A stretch of DNA of 43,521 nucleotides, taken from assembly GCF_029255185.1 (NCBI RefSeq), contig NZ_JAPUVO010000123.1, forward strand, positions 1-43,521, in the 5' to 3' direction. Position 1 is the first letter of the stretch, and each line of letters opens with the position of its first letter. This document shows, piece by piece, positions 17,846 to 27,422 of the stretch. The stretch is from Propionivibrio sp. (lineage in GTDB: Bacteria; Pseudomonadota; Gammaproteobacteria; Burkholderiales; Rhodocyclaceae). The notes below the pieces were generated by a model, which saw only the letters and a list, made by a program, of their open reading frames with translations, was not told where the DNA came from and did not search any database. A program made the position numbers and the translations under genes.

Positions 17846-18187
17846 ATGAATCTTTCGGCATTGACGCGGGATTTGCTGAAGTTTCGCGATGAGCGAAACT
17901 GGGCGCAGTTTCACACGCTGCGTAATCTGATCGTTTCACTCAATCTGGAAGCAGCGGAATTGCTCGAACTGACGCAATGGAAAAGCGATGCGCAAATGTC
18001 CGAGTTGTCCAGTGAGGCGCTACGTGACGAATGCGCCGATGTATTGCTCTATCTGCTACTGATCGCCGACAAGGCGGGAATCGATCTGGAAGACGCGGCG
18101 CGCAGCAAACTCGAAAAGAACGCAGCGAAATATCCGGTCGAGAAAAGCTACGGGTCGAGCCGCAAATACACACAGCTTGAGGATTGA
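17846..18187 (+). CDS. MazG-like nucleotide pyrophosphohydrolase
   Basis: A 113-residue all-alpha NTP pyrophosphohydrolase of the dCTPase/MazG-like type. The metal-binding pattern is clear: LEAAELLELTQW (E-x-x-E region, about 34-45), then DECADVLLYLLLIADKAGIDL (ExxD, about 62-82), and a C-terminal KYPVEKSYGSS, usual in DCTPP1-like proteins. It should hydrolyse non-canonical or excess dNTPs to dNMP and PPi. ATG 17846 gives the expected length; an in-frame TTG at 17834 overlapping the previous gene is possible because the ribosome binding site before ATG is weak. Confidence 0.85.
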   Translation: MNLSALTRDLLKFRDERNWAQFHTLRNLIVSLNLEAAELLELTQWKSDAQMSELSSEALRDECADVLLYLLLIADKAGIDLEDAARSKLEKNAAKYPVEKSYGSSRKYTQLED

Positions 18188-18203
18188 AGGACTGGCTGAC
18201 CAA

Positions 18204-19049
18204 TCAGTCTTCCTGTTGCTCCAACGTAAAACCCGCACTGGCATCAAGGCCGAGTACCTCGACCAGATAAGGCATCACTTCGGCCAGCGTGGCGTGTAAG
18301 GTCCACGGTGGATTGAGGATGAACATGCCACTGCCGTGCATGCCAAAACTGTCCTTGGCCGGCTCCCTGACGCGCAGCGCCACATGCAGCCAGCTTTTTG
18401 CCGGAAGACGTTTCAGGCGCTGGGGCAATTCGTGGGCGTCAAGTCGAGTGAGTTGCGGATACCACAGCGCGTAAGTGCCCGCCGGAAAGCGTACCAAGGA
18501 TTCTTTCAAAGCGTGAAAAACCCGCTCATAGTCGTGCTTGTCTTCGTAGGCCGGATCGATCAGGACCACGGCGCGACGCGGCGGTGGCGGCAGCAGCGCT
18601 TTCAGACCGGCAAAGCCGTCTGTCGGCTCGATAATCACCTGTTTTCCTGCGTCCTGAAAACTTTCCTGCAACAACCGGGCATCCTTGGTGTGCAGTTCAA
18701 AGAGGCGCAGGCGGTCCTGCTCGCGCAAAGTCCACAGGGCGAAATACGGCGAACCGGGGTAGGCGAGCAAGCGACGATCCGGATTTACCCTGCGCACCAG
18801 GTCGACATAGCCGGCCAGTGCTGCCGGAAGATCATTGCGTCCCCACAAGCGACCGATACCTTCCTTGTATTCGCCAAGCTTGAGCGCATACCCTGTATCC
18901 AGTGCATAGATACCGGCCCCGGCATGCGTGTCGATATACCAGAACGGCTTGTCCTTCTGCGCGAGATAACGCGTTAGCTGGACCAGCACAAGGTGTTTGA
19001 GGACGTCGGCATGATTGCCGGCGTGGAAGGCATGACGATAACTGAGCAT
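18204..19049 (-). CDS. rlmJ: 23S rRNA (adenine(2030)-N6)-methyltransferase RlmJ
   Basis: A 281-residue SAM-dependent methyltransferase that modifies A2030 of 23S rRNA. The start MLSYRHAFHAGNHADVLKH is diagnostic of RlmJ (YhiR). DTHAGAGIY is the SAM-binding motif I, and LIDPAYEDKHDYE is the DPPY-like catalytic motif (Pro-Pro replaced by Pro-Ala). It lies 14 bp downstream of a small basic protein gene on the same strand and is convergent with the MazG-like gene, 16 bp apart. Confidence 0.93.
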   Translation of the reverse strand: MLSYRHAFHAGNHADVLKHLVLVQLTRYLAQKDKPFWYIDTHAGAGIYALDTGYALKLGEYKEGIGRLWGRNDLPAALAGYVDLVRRVNPDRRLLAYPGSPYFALWTLREQDRLRLFELHTKDARLLQESFQDAGKQVIIEPTDGFAGLKALLPPPPRRAVVLIDPAYEDKHDYERVFHALKESLVRFPAGTYALWYPQLTRLDAHELPQRLKRLPAKSWLHVALRVREPAKDSFGMHGSGMFILNPPWTLHATLAEVMPYLVEVLGLDASAGFTLEQQED

Positions 19050-19063
19050 GCTGCACAGATCGA

Positions 19064-19243
19064 TCAGTGGCCAGTGTCACCCGGAACGACATCTGCCTGA
19101 GCCGTACCTTCAGGCGAAGACGGATTGCTATCGTCGTCTGAAGGTTTTTTCTCCGCCAGTTTGCGCAGGCGTTTTTCTTCCTGTTTTCTCTTTTTTTCCA
19201 GATCTCTCTGGCGCTTTTCGAACGAGTAATTTGGTTTTGCCAA
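19064..19243 (-). CDS. Small highly charged conserved protein
   Basis: A protein of 59 residues when started at TTG 19243: AKPNYSFEKRQRDLEKKRKQ, then a Lys/Glu-rich coiled-coil-like helix and an acidic Ser/Pro/Asp tail. The start MAKPNYxxEKRQ is a pattern I recall in small conserved proteobacterial proteins of unknown function. AGGGA lies 8 bases upstream of the TTG; the open frame extends to 19282 but that part looks non-coding. The dense positive charge suggests nucleic-acid or ribosome contact, which is inference. It is probably co-transcribed with rlmJ. Confidence 0.65.
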   Translation of the reverse strand: MAKPNYSFEKRQRDLEKKRKQEEKRLRKLAEKKPSDDDSNPSSPEGTAQADVVPGDTGH

Positions 19244-19345
19244 AACAGTATCCCTGATCAGCACAAGTGCCGAATGAAGCACAACAAGAAAACACCGGGA
19301 GCTATGTCGGCAATATCAACCGTCAATGCAAACCCTGCGAATAAA

Positions 19346-19720
19346 TCAGTAGCGATTACCGCCGCCACCGCCCGTACCGCCACGGCCAGAGCCATAGGGG
19401 CCACGCGCACCGCCACCGCCGCCACCGGGACCGCGACGCGCCCCCGCACCGCCAGCACCACCGCTGCGTGGTTCTTGCGGACGTGCTTCATTGACGGTCA
19501 AGGCCCGGCCATCAACGCTCTTGCCGTTGAGCGCAGAAATCGCCGCCTGTGCCTCCTGATCGGAACTCATCTCGACAAAGCCGAAACCTTTCGAGCGCTG
19601 CGTTTCGCGATCGGTGATCACTTGTGCCGAAGTTACCGTGCCGTGTACGGCAAACATCTGCTCCAGATCATTTTTGCTAATGTCATAGCTCAGGTTGCCT
19701 ACGTATAGCTTTGTACCCAA
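19346..19720 (-). CDS. Glycine-rich RRM RNA-binding protein
   Basis: A 124-residue protein with one RNA recognition motif (about 3-80) and a glycine-rich tail. RNP2 is KLYVGNLSY and RNP1 is KGFGFVEM, both intact. The tail (about 85-124) is nearly all Gly, Arg and Ala with an RGPGGGGGG stretch and ends in NRY, resembling the Rbp proteins of cyanobacteria and betaproteobacteria. Such proteins act as cold- or stress-responsive RNA chaperones. GGGAG lies upstream of the start. The glycine codon run makes the plus strand appear as a false Thr/Ala-rich frame. Confidence 0.9.
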   Translation of the reverse strand: MGTKLYVGNLSYDISKNDLEQMFAVHGTVTSAQVITDRETQRSKGFGFVEMSSDQEAQAAISALNGKSVDGRALTVNEARPQEPRSGGAGGAGARRGPGGGGGGARGPYGSGRGGTGGGGGNRY

Positions 19721-19804
19721 TTGAGACGCTCCCAGGTAAGGACGTTGTAAGAGTTACTGCGGAACAATAGCAAGGCCGGACGCTGGAGTCTAACTAAATA
19801 ATTT

Positions 19805-21076
19805 TCAAGCAATACGAAGTCTGCCAGGGATCCACTCCGGTAAGGCAATCTGGTTGTCAGTGCTGAACTGATAATCATGGAAAATATGCTCTGTAGTCAG
19901 CAACTGGTAGCTACCGTCTTCAAGTTTTCGCGACGTATCCTTCAGGCGATAGGTGTTGTGACCACAGGTCCATAGGTCAAAGTTGCGCATCTGCGTACAC
20001 AAACAGGTCTTGTCCTTGACCGAGATGCGTTTGATCCCCGGATTCGCCGCCACTTCCTGGTTGTAGGCCGTGATGTAGGAACAACAGCCGTTGGCATCAA
20101 GCAGATAACCATAGGCTTCGCAATTGGGGCGAATTCCGTCACCAATGGCCGGACTGTTGCTGAGCATGCGCATCGGGTAACCGGTCGGCGAGATCTGGTT
20201 GACCACGATCTGCTCTTCGCTGGCTTTGAAATATATCTGCTGCACGTCCTCCGGTAGCCCACACTCCTTGGCCACGGTAAAGCGCGTCGCCACCTGCACG
20301 GCTGCCGCGCCGTTCTCAAGGAAGGCCACCGCATCACTACCAGTGAACACGCCGCCCGCCGGAATCAATGGAATGTCGAGTTTTTCGGTCAGCAGAAACT
20401 GGCGGATGTCAGCGACGATGGTCGCCAGATCAAACGCTGCCCAGTCCATGCCAAAACCCAGATGGCCACCGGCCAAGGGACCTTCGACGACGATGTAGTC
20501 GGGCAGTCGATTGGTGCGCGCCGTCTTGCGCAGGAAGAGCTGCAAGGCGCGCAATGAGGAAACGATGATGCCCAGCTTGGCATCACGAAAGCGCGGGTGA
20601 TCCTCGATCAACGCAAAGGATCCGAGGTGCAGGCCGGCCGCCAGCGTGATTCCATCAATGCCGGCGTCAAGCGCCGCCCGCATGCGAATGCGCAAGGTTT
20701 CCCTGGGCGCGTTCATGGTCAGCTTTTCCATGCAATTGACGAAAATCAGGCCATCGCCACGTTTGGCCTCCATCGTCTTGCCAACGTGCATTCTGGTCGC
20801 TTCCGTCAACTGACCGAGGTCAAACCGCACCACCGACTTGTCCGTGTTGGCCACGTTGAACTTGTATTGCTTGAGTTTTTCTTTGACAAACTTGGCGTTG
20901 TATCGCCGGTCAGCCACGGTGTTGACCATGGCGTCGGAAATATGCCCGATACCGCCTAGACGAGCTGCCTCAAGTGCCAATTCGGCCGTCGAAATATCGA
21001 CCCCCATACCACCGATGACGATTGGCACCAGCTCCTTTTTGCCAAACATCAGACGGAAATCATCAACACGCTTCAT
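19805..21076 (-). CDS. NAD(P)H-dependent flavin oxidoreductase / nitronate monooxygenase family
   Basis: A 423-residue FMN TIM-barrel protein. IVIGGMGVDIS opens the barrel. VEGPLAGGHLGFGMDW and IPAGGVFTGSDAVAFLENGA are the phosphate- and flavin-binding segments of the 2-nitropropane dioxygenase family, and VQVATRF follows. A C-terminal extension of about 80 residues holds clustered cysteines (NGCCSYI, KTCLCTQM, WTCGHN), which could bind a metal or iron-sulfur centre; ordinary nitronate monooxygenases lack it. GGAAGGAC upstream supports ATG 21076. The substrate is unknown; an enoyl reductase (FabK-like) or nitronate role is possible. Confidence 0.82.
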   Translation of the reverse strand: MKRVDDFRLMFGKKELVPIVIGGMGVDISTAELALEAARLGGIGHISDAMVNTVADRRYNAKFVKEKLKQYKFNVANTDKSVVRFDLGQLTEATRMHVGKTMEAKRGDGLIFVNCMEKLTMNAPRETLRIRMRAALDAGIDGITLAAGLHLGSFALIEDHPRFRDAKLGIIVSSLRALQLFLRKTARTNRLPDYIVVEGPLAGGHLGFGMDWAAFDLATIVADIRQFLLTEKLDIPLIPAGGVFTGSDAVAFLENGAAAVQVATRFTVAKECGLPEDVQQIYFKASEEQIVVNQISPTGYPMRMLSNSPAIGDGIRPNCEAYGYLLDANGCCSYITAYNQEVAANPGIKRISVKDKTCLCTQMRNFDLWTCGHNTYRLKDTSRKLEDGSYQLLTTEHIFHDYQFSTDNQIALPEWIPGRLRIA

Positions 21077-21286
21077 CTATGTCCTTCCAGAACCCGAGCA
21101 GGCCTGATGCAACGTGACGACAGGCCTTCAAAATAACGCAAGGTCGCCATTATCGCTCATCCAGGGTCGCTGTGGCTGATCAGGTAAATCAAAAAGGCGC
21201 GTATGGGCCCTGGCAGCTGACTGAATGCGCGTTTGTTCGGGACGTGTATGATCGTTGGCATCGGCAATTCGTATCGGGAGCAGGCC

Positions 21287-21931
21287 ATGTCTGATTGCAG
21301 CGAACACGAGCACCCCCCACACGCTTCATCCGGCATTGGCATTGCGCGCCGCAACGCCTTCGATGTTGTTGCCTTTGAGCAAGCTGTCAGCGACCTGCTC
21401 GGCGCCTGCGGCATTGCACCTGACGTCGACCACATGGGCCGCACCCCACAGCGCGTGCGCGAACTCTGGCAAAAGCGCTTGCTCGGCGGTTATGACCTCG
21501 ACCCGGCCAGCGCGCTGGGCGAAGGCTTTGCCGACCACCGTGGTGACATGGTGATCGTTCGCGGCATCGCCGTGCATGGTGTTTGCCCGCATCACCTGGT
21601 GCCCTTCCGCGGACTAGCCCATGTCGCCTATCTGCCGGGTGGGCGTTTGCACGGCTTTGGGCGCATCGCGCGATTGGTCGACGCCATTGGTCACCGTTTC
21701 ACCTATCAGGAGTGGATGACCCGGGATATTGCCGAAGCCCTGATGGTGCACGGCAAGGCGCGTGGCGCGGCGTGCGTGGTTGAGGCCGAACAATTGTGTC
21801 TGCTGCTCGGTGAAGACCGGCGTGGTGACGAACGCGTCATCACCCAGTCTTTCACTGGTGAATTCGAAAGCTCGGATCAGCGCCGCAATGAGTTTCTGCG
21901 CACCATTGGCAGTGTTCGCCGCAACGACTGA
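21287..21931 (+). CDS. folE: GTP cyclohydrolase I
   Basis: A 214-residue FolE-type enzyme that forms dihydroneopterin triphosphate from GTP, the first step of tetrahydrofolate synthesis. Zinc ligands are visible in VCPHHLVPFRG (Cys and second His) and in EAEQLCLLL, where the usual EAEHLC has Gln in place of His. GRTPQRVRELW and GFGRIARLVD are conserved segments. GGGAG (21276-21280) selects ATG 21287 over the upstream frame to 21233. The N-terminus carries a His/Pro-rich stretch (SEHEHPPHA) not typical of FolE. Adjacent genes do not belong to folate synthesis. Confidence 0.9.
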   Translation: MSDCSEHEHPPHASSGIGIARRNAFDVVAFEQAVSDLLGACGIAPDVDHMGRTPQRVRELWQKRLLGGYDLDPASALGEGFADHRGDMVIVRGIAVHGVCPHHLVPFRGLAHVAYLPGGRLHGFGRIARLVDAIGHRFTYQEWMTRDIAEALMVHGKARGAACVVEAEQLCLLLGEDRRGDERVITQSFTGEFESSDQRRNEFLRTIGSVRRND

Positions 21932-21946
21932 CGTCTGACAGATGGC

Positions 21947-22885
21947 TTACAGGCTGACCAGCGTCAAGGCCAGCGGCGTCGTCAGGGCGGCCAGCCCGGT
22001 CGACAACACCAGGCTGCTGGCAATCGGTCCTTCGAGCACCTTGAATTGCCGCGACATAAGATAAACGTTGGCGCCGATGGCAATCGACGAGAGCAGGACC
22101 ACCACCTTGGTTTCCATTGGTGGCAGGCCGATCAGCCTGGCCAGCGTCCACACCACGAAGGGCTGGATGAGTAGCTTGATGGCGCAGATTGAGACGCTGA
22201 TCTTCCAGTTGGCACGCACGCCGTACTCGGCCAACCCCATGCCAAGAGCGATCAACGCCATCGGCGCAGCGGCCTGGCCGACCATGCCAAGAGGTGTCCC
22301 GATGGACTCGGGCAGCAGCCAACCAGTCAAGCTGAACAGCGCCCCGCCGACAATGCTGGCGACGACCGGGTTGGTCACAACGCCGAGCAGTGTCTTGGCA
22401 AAACCGCGTAGCGAAAAATTGCCGTGCCTGGCCCACTCGATGGAAACGGTCACCAGCGTCCACAGGATTAGCGCGTTGAACACCAGCACCAGCGCTACCG
22501 ATGGAACCGCCGCATCACCGAGCGCCACTTTAGCCAGCGGCAAACCAAGCAGGACATTGTTGGAAAAAATCCCGCCAAGCGCAAACACCGATTGTGAGAC
22601 GCCATCGAGTGCAAACAGCTTCCAGGCAATCAACCGACCAAGCACGAAGACAATCAGACAACCGCCAAAGAAGGCCGCCAACAGGCGCGCATCGACCGGC
22701 GGCAGTTTTGAAAAATCGCTCATCAGTCGAAACAGCATCGCCGGCAGTGCGACCGAGAAGACGAATTGTGACAGGCTCTCGGACATCACCTTCGGCCAGC
22801 CGGAAAAACGCATCAGCGCATAGCCGACAAATACCAGCGAAAAAAGCGGCGCGGCAATCGCCACATGATGCAGGAAGATTTCCAT
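21947..22885 (-). CDS. AEC family transporter (auxin efflux carrier-like)
   Basis: A 312-residue membrane protein with about ten transmembrane segments in two five-helix halves. Visible signatures are SQFVFSVALPAMLF, GGIFSNNVLLGLPL (the central N-N-x-x-x-G-x-P motif of AEC carriers), TNPVVASIVGGALF and AAPMALIALGMGLA. Family members export or import small carboxylates such as malate or malonate. The substrate is not assignable. ATG 22885 is used; an in-frame GTG 22909 is possible. It is convergent with folE, with 15 bp between stops. Confidence 0.85.
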   Translation of the reverse strand: MEIFLHHVAIAAPLFSLVFVGYALMRFSGWPKVMSESLSQFVFSVALPAMLFRLMSDFSKLPPVDARLLAAFFGGCLIVFVLGRLIAWKLFALDGVSQSVFALGGIFSNNVLLGLPLAKVALGDAAVPSVALVLVFNALILWTLVTVSIEWARHGNFSLRGFAKTLLGVVTNPVVASIVGGALFSLTGWLLPESIGTPLGMVGQAAAPMALIALGMGLAEYGVRANWKISVSICAIKLLIQPFVVWTLARLIGLPPMETKVVVLLSSIAIGANVYLMSRQFKVLEGPIASSLVLSTGLAALTTPLALTLVSL

Positions 22886-22993
22886 GTCAGTTATCAAATT
22901 TTGGCGCACGCTTCTCGCGCAGAGTCAGCATCCACAGATCAATACATCAATTCGCGCGACAATAGGCGCTCACATCATCTAATTCCTTCACCC

Positions 22994-23656
22994 ATGTCAC
23001 CATTATCACACTTCGCCTGCGTGCCACCCGGCTTCACGCTGATCTATGCCGATCACGCCCTGCTCGTCATCAACAAGCCAAGCGGCCTGCTGTCAGTACC
23101 CGGACGCGGTGTGGACAAGCAGGATTGCCTGATCAAGCGGGTACAGGCCGACTACCCGGATGCCTTGATCGTGCATCGCCTGGATTTTGACACCTCGGGT
23201 CTGCTCGTTCTGGCGCGCGGCAAGGTAATGCATCGCTGCCTGAGCATTTTGTTTCAGAACCGGCAGGTGGATAAGCGTTACGTTGCCGTGGTCGATGGAA
23301 AACTCGCCCAGACGTCCGGCGAAGTCTGCCTGCCGCTCATCGTGGACTGGCCGAACCGCCCTCGCCACAAGGTCGACTTCGAAAGCGGAAAACCGTCGCT
23401 CACGCATTATCGAGTGCACAGCTACAATTCCGCAGAACACTGCTCACGCCTCGAACTCACGCCGGAAACCGGACGCACCCACCAGCTCCGTATCCACATG
23501 CAGGCGATTGGCCATCCGATTCTTGGCGACTCGCTCTACGCTGACGCCGCCAGCAAAGCGAAGGCAGATCGGCTGCTGCTGCACGCTGAATACCTGGCCT
23601 TCGCCCACCCGGAAAACGCAGAGTCATTGAGTTTCAACTGCCCTGCACCGTTCTAG
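22994..23656 (+). CDS. rluA: RluA-family pseudouridine synthase
   Basis: A 220-residue pseudouridine synthase. INKPSGLLSVPGRG and IVHRLDFDTSGLLVLARG (the catalytic Asp in HRLD, about residue 63) and the C-terminal TGRTHQLRIHMQAIGHPILG are the standard RluA motifs. The size, lacking an S4 domain, matches RluA itself, which modifies 23S U746 and tRNA U32. ATG 22994 begins just before the conserved region but lacks an obvious Shine-Dalgarno. It is divergent from the AEC gene. Confidence 0.88.
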   Translation: MSPLSHFACVPPGFTLIYADHALLVINKPSGLLSVPGRGVDKQDCLIKRVQADYPDALIVHRLDFDTSGLLVLARGKVMHRCLSILFQNRQVDKRYVAVVDGKLAQTSGEVCLPLIVDWPNRPRHKVDFESGKPSLTHYRVHSYNSAEHCSRLELTPETGRTHQLRIHMQAIGHPILGDSLYADAASKAKADRLLLHAEYLAFAHPENAESLSFNCPAPF

Positions 23657-23692
23657 CCCTGGCACACCATACCCAGTCAACAAATAATGACA

Positions 23693-23721
23693 TTGACCCG
23701 GCCGTCGACTGGCTGGATACT
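23693..23721 (+). promoter_or_regulatory. Candidate sigma70 promoter for the GATE-domain gene
   Basis: TTGACC (23693-23698) and GATACT (23716-23721), 17 bp apart, lie about 60 bp before ATG 23783. The -35 matches 5/6 and the -10 matches 4/6. Confidence 0.35.
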
Positions 23722-23782
23722 GCTGATCTAGGGCCGTTGTGGCCGCCAACAATAACGATTGGCTTGCTCAGGGGAACCCGCC

Positions 23783-24721
23783 ATGCAGGAATTTCTCAAA
23801 ATTCTCTTTGCCTCGGGACAAAAGGGTTTCGAGCTGGCGTTTTTCATTCTGATGCCGATCATGGTCTTCATGATGGCCATCATGCGGGTACTCGACCAGA
23901 TCGGCGTGCTACGCCGTGTCGCTATCGTCGCCGCCCCCATACTGCTGCTCTTCGGCATCCCTGGTCTGGGCGTTTTCGCCATCGTGCAGATTCTGTTCGT
24001 CAGCTTCGCCGCCCCGGCGTCGACCTTCCGCATCATGGACCAGGACGGCGGCATTTCTGACCGCAAGATTGCCGCCAGTTTCGCGGCCATCCTCTGCATG
24101 TCGCAAGCCAATGCCACCCTGCCCCTCTCGGCTTTTGGCCTCAACCTGCCGGTAACGATGGGGACTTCGCTGCTTGGCGGCCTCGTCGCCGCCTTTTTGA
24201 CCTACCGGGTTTTTGCGCGGCATCTGCCTGACAGTCTCGAGAAAACCAATGCCAATGAAATAAAGAAAATCGAAAAAAAACAGAGCCTCGTTCAAATGAT
24301 CCTCACCGGCGGCGAGGATGGCTTTCAGCTTGTGCTCAAGGCGCTGCCACTATTGGTTCTTGCCGTGCTGTTGGTTAACGTGCTCAAGGCCATCGGCGCC
24401 ATCCGTTTCATGGAAGGTCTGTTCGGCCCAGTGCTGTTGCTGGTCGGCATTTCAGCGTCTGCGGTGCTGTCCATCATTACCAAATACATCGCTGGCGGTA
24501 CGGCAATGATGGGGGCAACAATCCCGATGCTCCAGGATCACACGATGAGCGCCGGCGATCTTAACAAGATCGCCGGGTTCATGATCAACACCCTGGACCC
24601 GGTCGGAATGGCTGTCCTGGTTTCCGCTGGCAAACGTTTCGCAGCGTTTGCCGTGCCGGCGCTCAAGGGTGCGCTGGTCGGTATTCTCGTCCGCGGCATC
24701 CTGCATCTTTGCATTTTCTGA
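23783..24721 (+). CDS. Nucleoside-recognition (GATE) domain membrane protein
   Basis: A 312-residue membrane protein with about eight hydrophobic segments arranged as two GATE-like repeats, joined by a charged loop near residues 155-175 (EIKKIEKKQS). KYIAGGTAMMGATIP and FMINTLDPVGMAVLVS match the nucleoside-recognition/spore-maturation family. Members are thought to move nucleosides or ions, without a firm general role. AGGGGA (23770-23775) lies 7 bases before the ATG. The pat start follows 28 bases after its stop, so the two may be one transcript. Confidence 0.78.
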   Translation: MQEFLKILFASGQKGFELAFFILMPIMVFMMAIMRVLDQIGVLRRVAIVAAPILLLFGIPGLGVFAIVQILFVSFAAPASTFRIMDQDGGISDRKIAASFAAILCMSQANATLPLSAFGLNLPVTMGTSLLGGLVAAFLTYRVFARHLPDSLEKTNANEIKKIEKKQSLVQMILTGGEDGFQLVLKALPLLVLAVLLVNVLKAIGAIRFMEGLFGPVLLLVGISASAVLSIITKYIAGGTAMMGATIPMLQDHTMSAGDLNKIAGFMINTLDPVGMAVLVSAGKRFAAFAVPALKGALVGILVRGILHLCIF

Positions 24722-24749
24722 CGGCAATCTCCAGCAAGTAACAGACCCG

Positions 24750-27422
24750 ATGACGACCCGGAATCTCGAATTCCTCTTTCGCCCAAAGTCGGTCGCCGTG
24801 ATTGCCGAACCCAGGGAAGCAAGCCGCTACGCCGACGTGGTGCTACGCAATCTCGCAGCCGGCGGATTTTGCGGGCCGGTCATGACGGCCAGTGCGCAAT
24901 TGCGTTCACCGTTCGCGATCGGCGATCGGATGCGTATCGACACGCTCGAGGCGGTGCCCGACCTGGCGATCATTTGCGCAGCGCTGGACAAGGTCCCGCA
25001 GATCATTACTCAGCTTGGCGTCCTGGGCACGCGGGCGGTAATTGTCGGACCATCGGTGCGCGACAAAATGAGTGCCAGCCAGTCTCTGGCAGCGTTCAAG
25101 GCCATTCTTGATGCGGCGCGGCCGGACCTGATCCGGGTCCTTGGACCAGGCAGCGGTGGTCTGATCGTTACGGCACAGGGACTTAATGCCAGCGTCGCTC
25201 CCGTCACCGCCACACCAGGAAAAATCGCCCTCGTTACCCAGTCGGCTTCGGTCACCTCGGCGGTGCTTGACCGTGCCTACAGCAAGGGAATCGGCTTCTC
25301 GTCGGCAGTCCATCTGGGAGCCAGTATCGACATCGATCTGGCTGACGTACTCGACTGGCTGGCGGCTGACCCGGACACCGGATCGATCCTGGTGCAGTTT
25401 GACTCGGTCCTGTCCGGACGCAAGTTCATGTCGGCAGCACGCGCTGCCGCGCGCAACAAGCCGGTCGTCGCCATCCGCGGCGGACTGACCGGACGCGCAT
25501 CCAGCGCACCGTTTACCACCGACGATCTCTATGAAGCGGCGCTGCGCCGCGCTGGCTGGGTCATCATCGATACTCTGGGCGATCTGTTCGAAGCCGCCGA
25601 GGCACTGGCCAGAGTGCGCCCGATGCGCGGCGAACGCCTCTGTATTTTGGCCAACGGTCACGGCCTCGGGCGCCTTGCCGGCGACGCCCTGCTGCGCTCC
25701 GGTGGCCAGTTGGCGGCTCTCGCCAAAAACACCGTCAAACAGCTTGGCGAACTGCTGCAAACCAGCGCGAAGCTTGGCAATCCGCTTGCGCTGCCGGCCA
25801 ACATCACACCCGAAAAGTGGGCGGCAGCGCTGACGGCGGTGCTCACGGATGGCGGCACTGACGCAGTGATGACGGTCTGCTCACCATCACCGTTTGCATC
25901 AAGCACCGCCGTGGCCACGGCACTATGTCCGGTGATAGAGGCCAGCGCGCGCAACGTATTCACCTGCTGGGTCGGCGGCAGTGCGATGCTTGAGGCGCAG
26001 CATATAGCCGCAGCACATGGGGTGTTGAACCATGACTCGCCGGCCAATGGCATCGCGGTTTTTCTGGGTATCGTGAATTACCTGCGCAATCGCCAGCTAC
26101 TGATGCAGATGCCACCGTCTGTGGCCGAGGATTTCTCGCCGGATAGTGCAATGGCCCGCAGTGTTGTCAGTGAGGCGATCACTGCCGGGGCCGATCTCCT
26201 GTCGGCACACTCGGCACGCCGCCTGTTGCGGGCCTACGGCATTGACGCCGCCGAGCATCATCTGGCCGGCAGTATCGATGCGGCGATACAGACCGCCGAG
26301 ACAATCGGCTATCCGGTCGATCTTTTTCTGACCCTGGCCAATGCGCCCGAGTTTGAGCAGGCCGCTACCGGATTGCGCTCGTCGGCAGACATTCACATGG
26401 CAGCACGCGGCCTGCGCCGCAGTGCGCGTGCCGGGCACCCAGGCCTGCGCGCAAGCGGCTACCGGCTGCGCCCCAGCATCCCGCGCAGCGGCGTCCCCGC
26501 GCTGCGTCTTGGTGTCAGCGAAGACCCGCTGTTCGGCTCGGTGATTTTTCTCGGCCCATCAGTTGCCGCAAGGTCCAACGAGTGCCGCCTGGCAGTCGCC
26601 CTGCCACCGCTCAACCTGGCGCTAGCTCACGACCTGGTGGCGCGCAGCCGTTTTGCCGAGCTGGCTCCCGACGACCGGCGAGAAGCGCTTGAGTCCGCCG
26701 CCAGCAAGGTGCTGGTTCGCCTATCACAACTGCTGACGGACATCGACGAGGTGACCGGCGTCGAACTCGATCCACTGCATGTCGAGATCTCGGGTGTGCT
26801 GGCGCTGGACCTGCGCATCCACATCGCCAAGCGAGGGCAAAAACTCGGCCATCGTCGCTTTGCGATTTGCCCCTATCCGAAAGAACTTGAGCACTCGCTT
26901 GACTGGAACGGCCGCACGCTGTTGATCCGACCCATTCGGCCGGAAGACGAGACGGCCCTGAGCGAACTGCTCAATTCGCTGGCACCCGAGGACGCGCGCA
27001 TGCGCTTCTTCGACACGATGAGGAATCTGCCACGTTCCCAGCTCGCCCGTTTTACCCAGATTGACTACGATCGTGAGATGGCGCTAGTGGCAACCGAACG
27101 CGACAGCGACGGCAACGAACGTTCGCTCGGCGAGGTTCGTGTCGTAGCCGATCCCGACACCCTCTTCGCCGACTTTGCCATCGTCGTCAGATCCGAACTC
27201 AAGGGCCAGGGACTCGGGCGGCTGTTGCTGCAAAGCATCATCAACTACGCCCGCAGCCGCGGCATCGGTGAGTTGCGCGGCGAAACGCTGTCCGGAAACC
27301 TGCGCATGCAGCGTCTGGCCCAGAACTTTGGTTTCCAGTTGAAAACCGGCGTCGAACGGGGAACAGTTGACCTTTGCCTGGCGCTGCGCGAGGACGAAAA
27401 AACACCGCACGCGGCCGCCTAG
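24750..27422 (+). CDS. pat: Pat-type protein lysine acetyltransferase (NDP-forming acyl-CoA synthetase-like + GNAT)
   Basis: An 890-residue protein, close in length to Salmonella Pat and E. coli PatZ. An acetyl-CoA-synthetase (NDP-forming)-like part covers residues 1-700: a CoA-binding fold at the N-terminus ([14 protein letters not shown]), a ligase-like region with [19 protein letters not shown], and an ATP-grasp region to about 700. A GNAT domain occupies about 735-885, with the acetyl-CoA pyrophosphate loop [15 protein letters not shown] at about 812. In characterised homologues it acetylates the active-site lysine of Acs and shuts it off. ATG 24750 starts the conserved segment; the longer frame from 24648 runs through the upstream gene. 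The acs gene in this window is a likely target. Confidence 0.9.
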   Translation: MTTRNLEFLFRPKSVAVIAEPREASRYADVVLRNLAAGGFCGPVMTASAQLRSPFAIGDRMRIDTLEAVPDLAIICAALDKVPQIITQLGVLGTRAVIVGPSVRDKMSASQSLAAFKAILDAARPDLIRVLGPGSGGLIVTAQGLNASVAPVTATPGKIALVTQSASVTSAVLDRAYSKGIGFSSAVHLGASIDIDLADVLDWLAADPDTGSILVQFDSVLSGRKFMSAARAAARNKPVVAIRGGLTGRASSAPFTTDDLYEAALRRAGWVIIDTLGDLFEAAEALARVRPMRGERLCILANGHGLGRLAGDALLRSGGQLAALAKNTVKQLGELLQTSAKLGNPLALPANITPEKWAAALTAVLTDGGTDAVMTVCSPSPFASSTAVATALCPVIEASARNVFTCWVGGSAMLEAQHIAAAHGVLNHDSPANGIAVFLGIVNYLRNRQLLMQMPPSVAEDFSPDSAMARSVVSEAITAGADLLSAHSARRLLRAYGIDAAEHHLAGSIDAAIQTAETIGYPVDLFLTLANAPEFEQAATGLRSSADIHMAARGLRRSARAGHPGLRASGYRLRPSIPRSGVPALRLGVSEDPLFGSVIFLGPSVAARSNECRLAVALPPLNLALAHDLVARSRFAELAPDDRREALESAASKVLVRLSQLLTDIDEVTGVELDPLHVEISGVLALDLRIHIAKRGQKLGHRRFAICPYPKELEHSLDWNGRTLLIRPIRPEDETALSELLNSLAPEDARMRFFDTMRNLPRSQLARFTQIDYDREMALVATERDSDGNERSLGEVRVVADPDTLFADFAIVVRSELKGQGLGRLLLQSIINYARSRGIGELRGETLSGNLRMQRLAQNFGFQLKTGVERGTVDLCLALREDEKTPHAAA

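Noticed and set aside
22068-22823. 251-residue plus-strand frame antisense to the AEC permease
   Set aside because: Ser/Pro/Thr-rich shadow of a membrane protein; no domain, and the AEC gene on the other strand is unmistakable.
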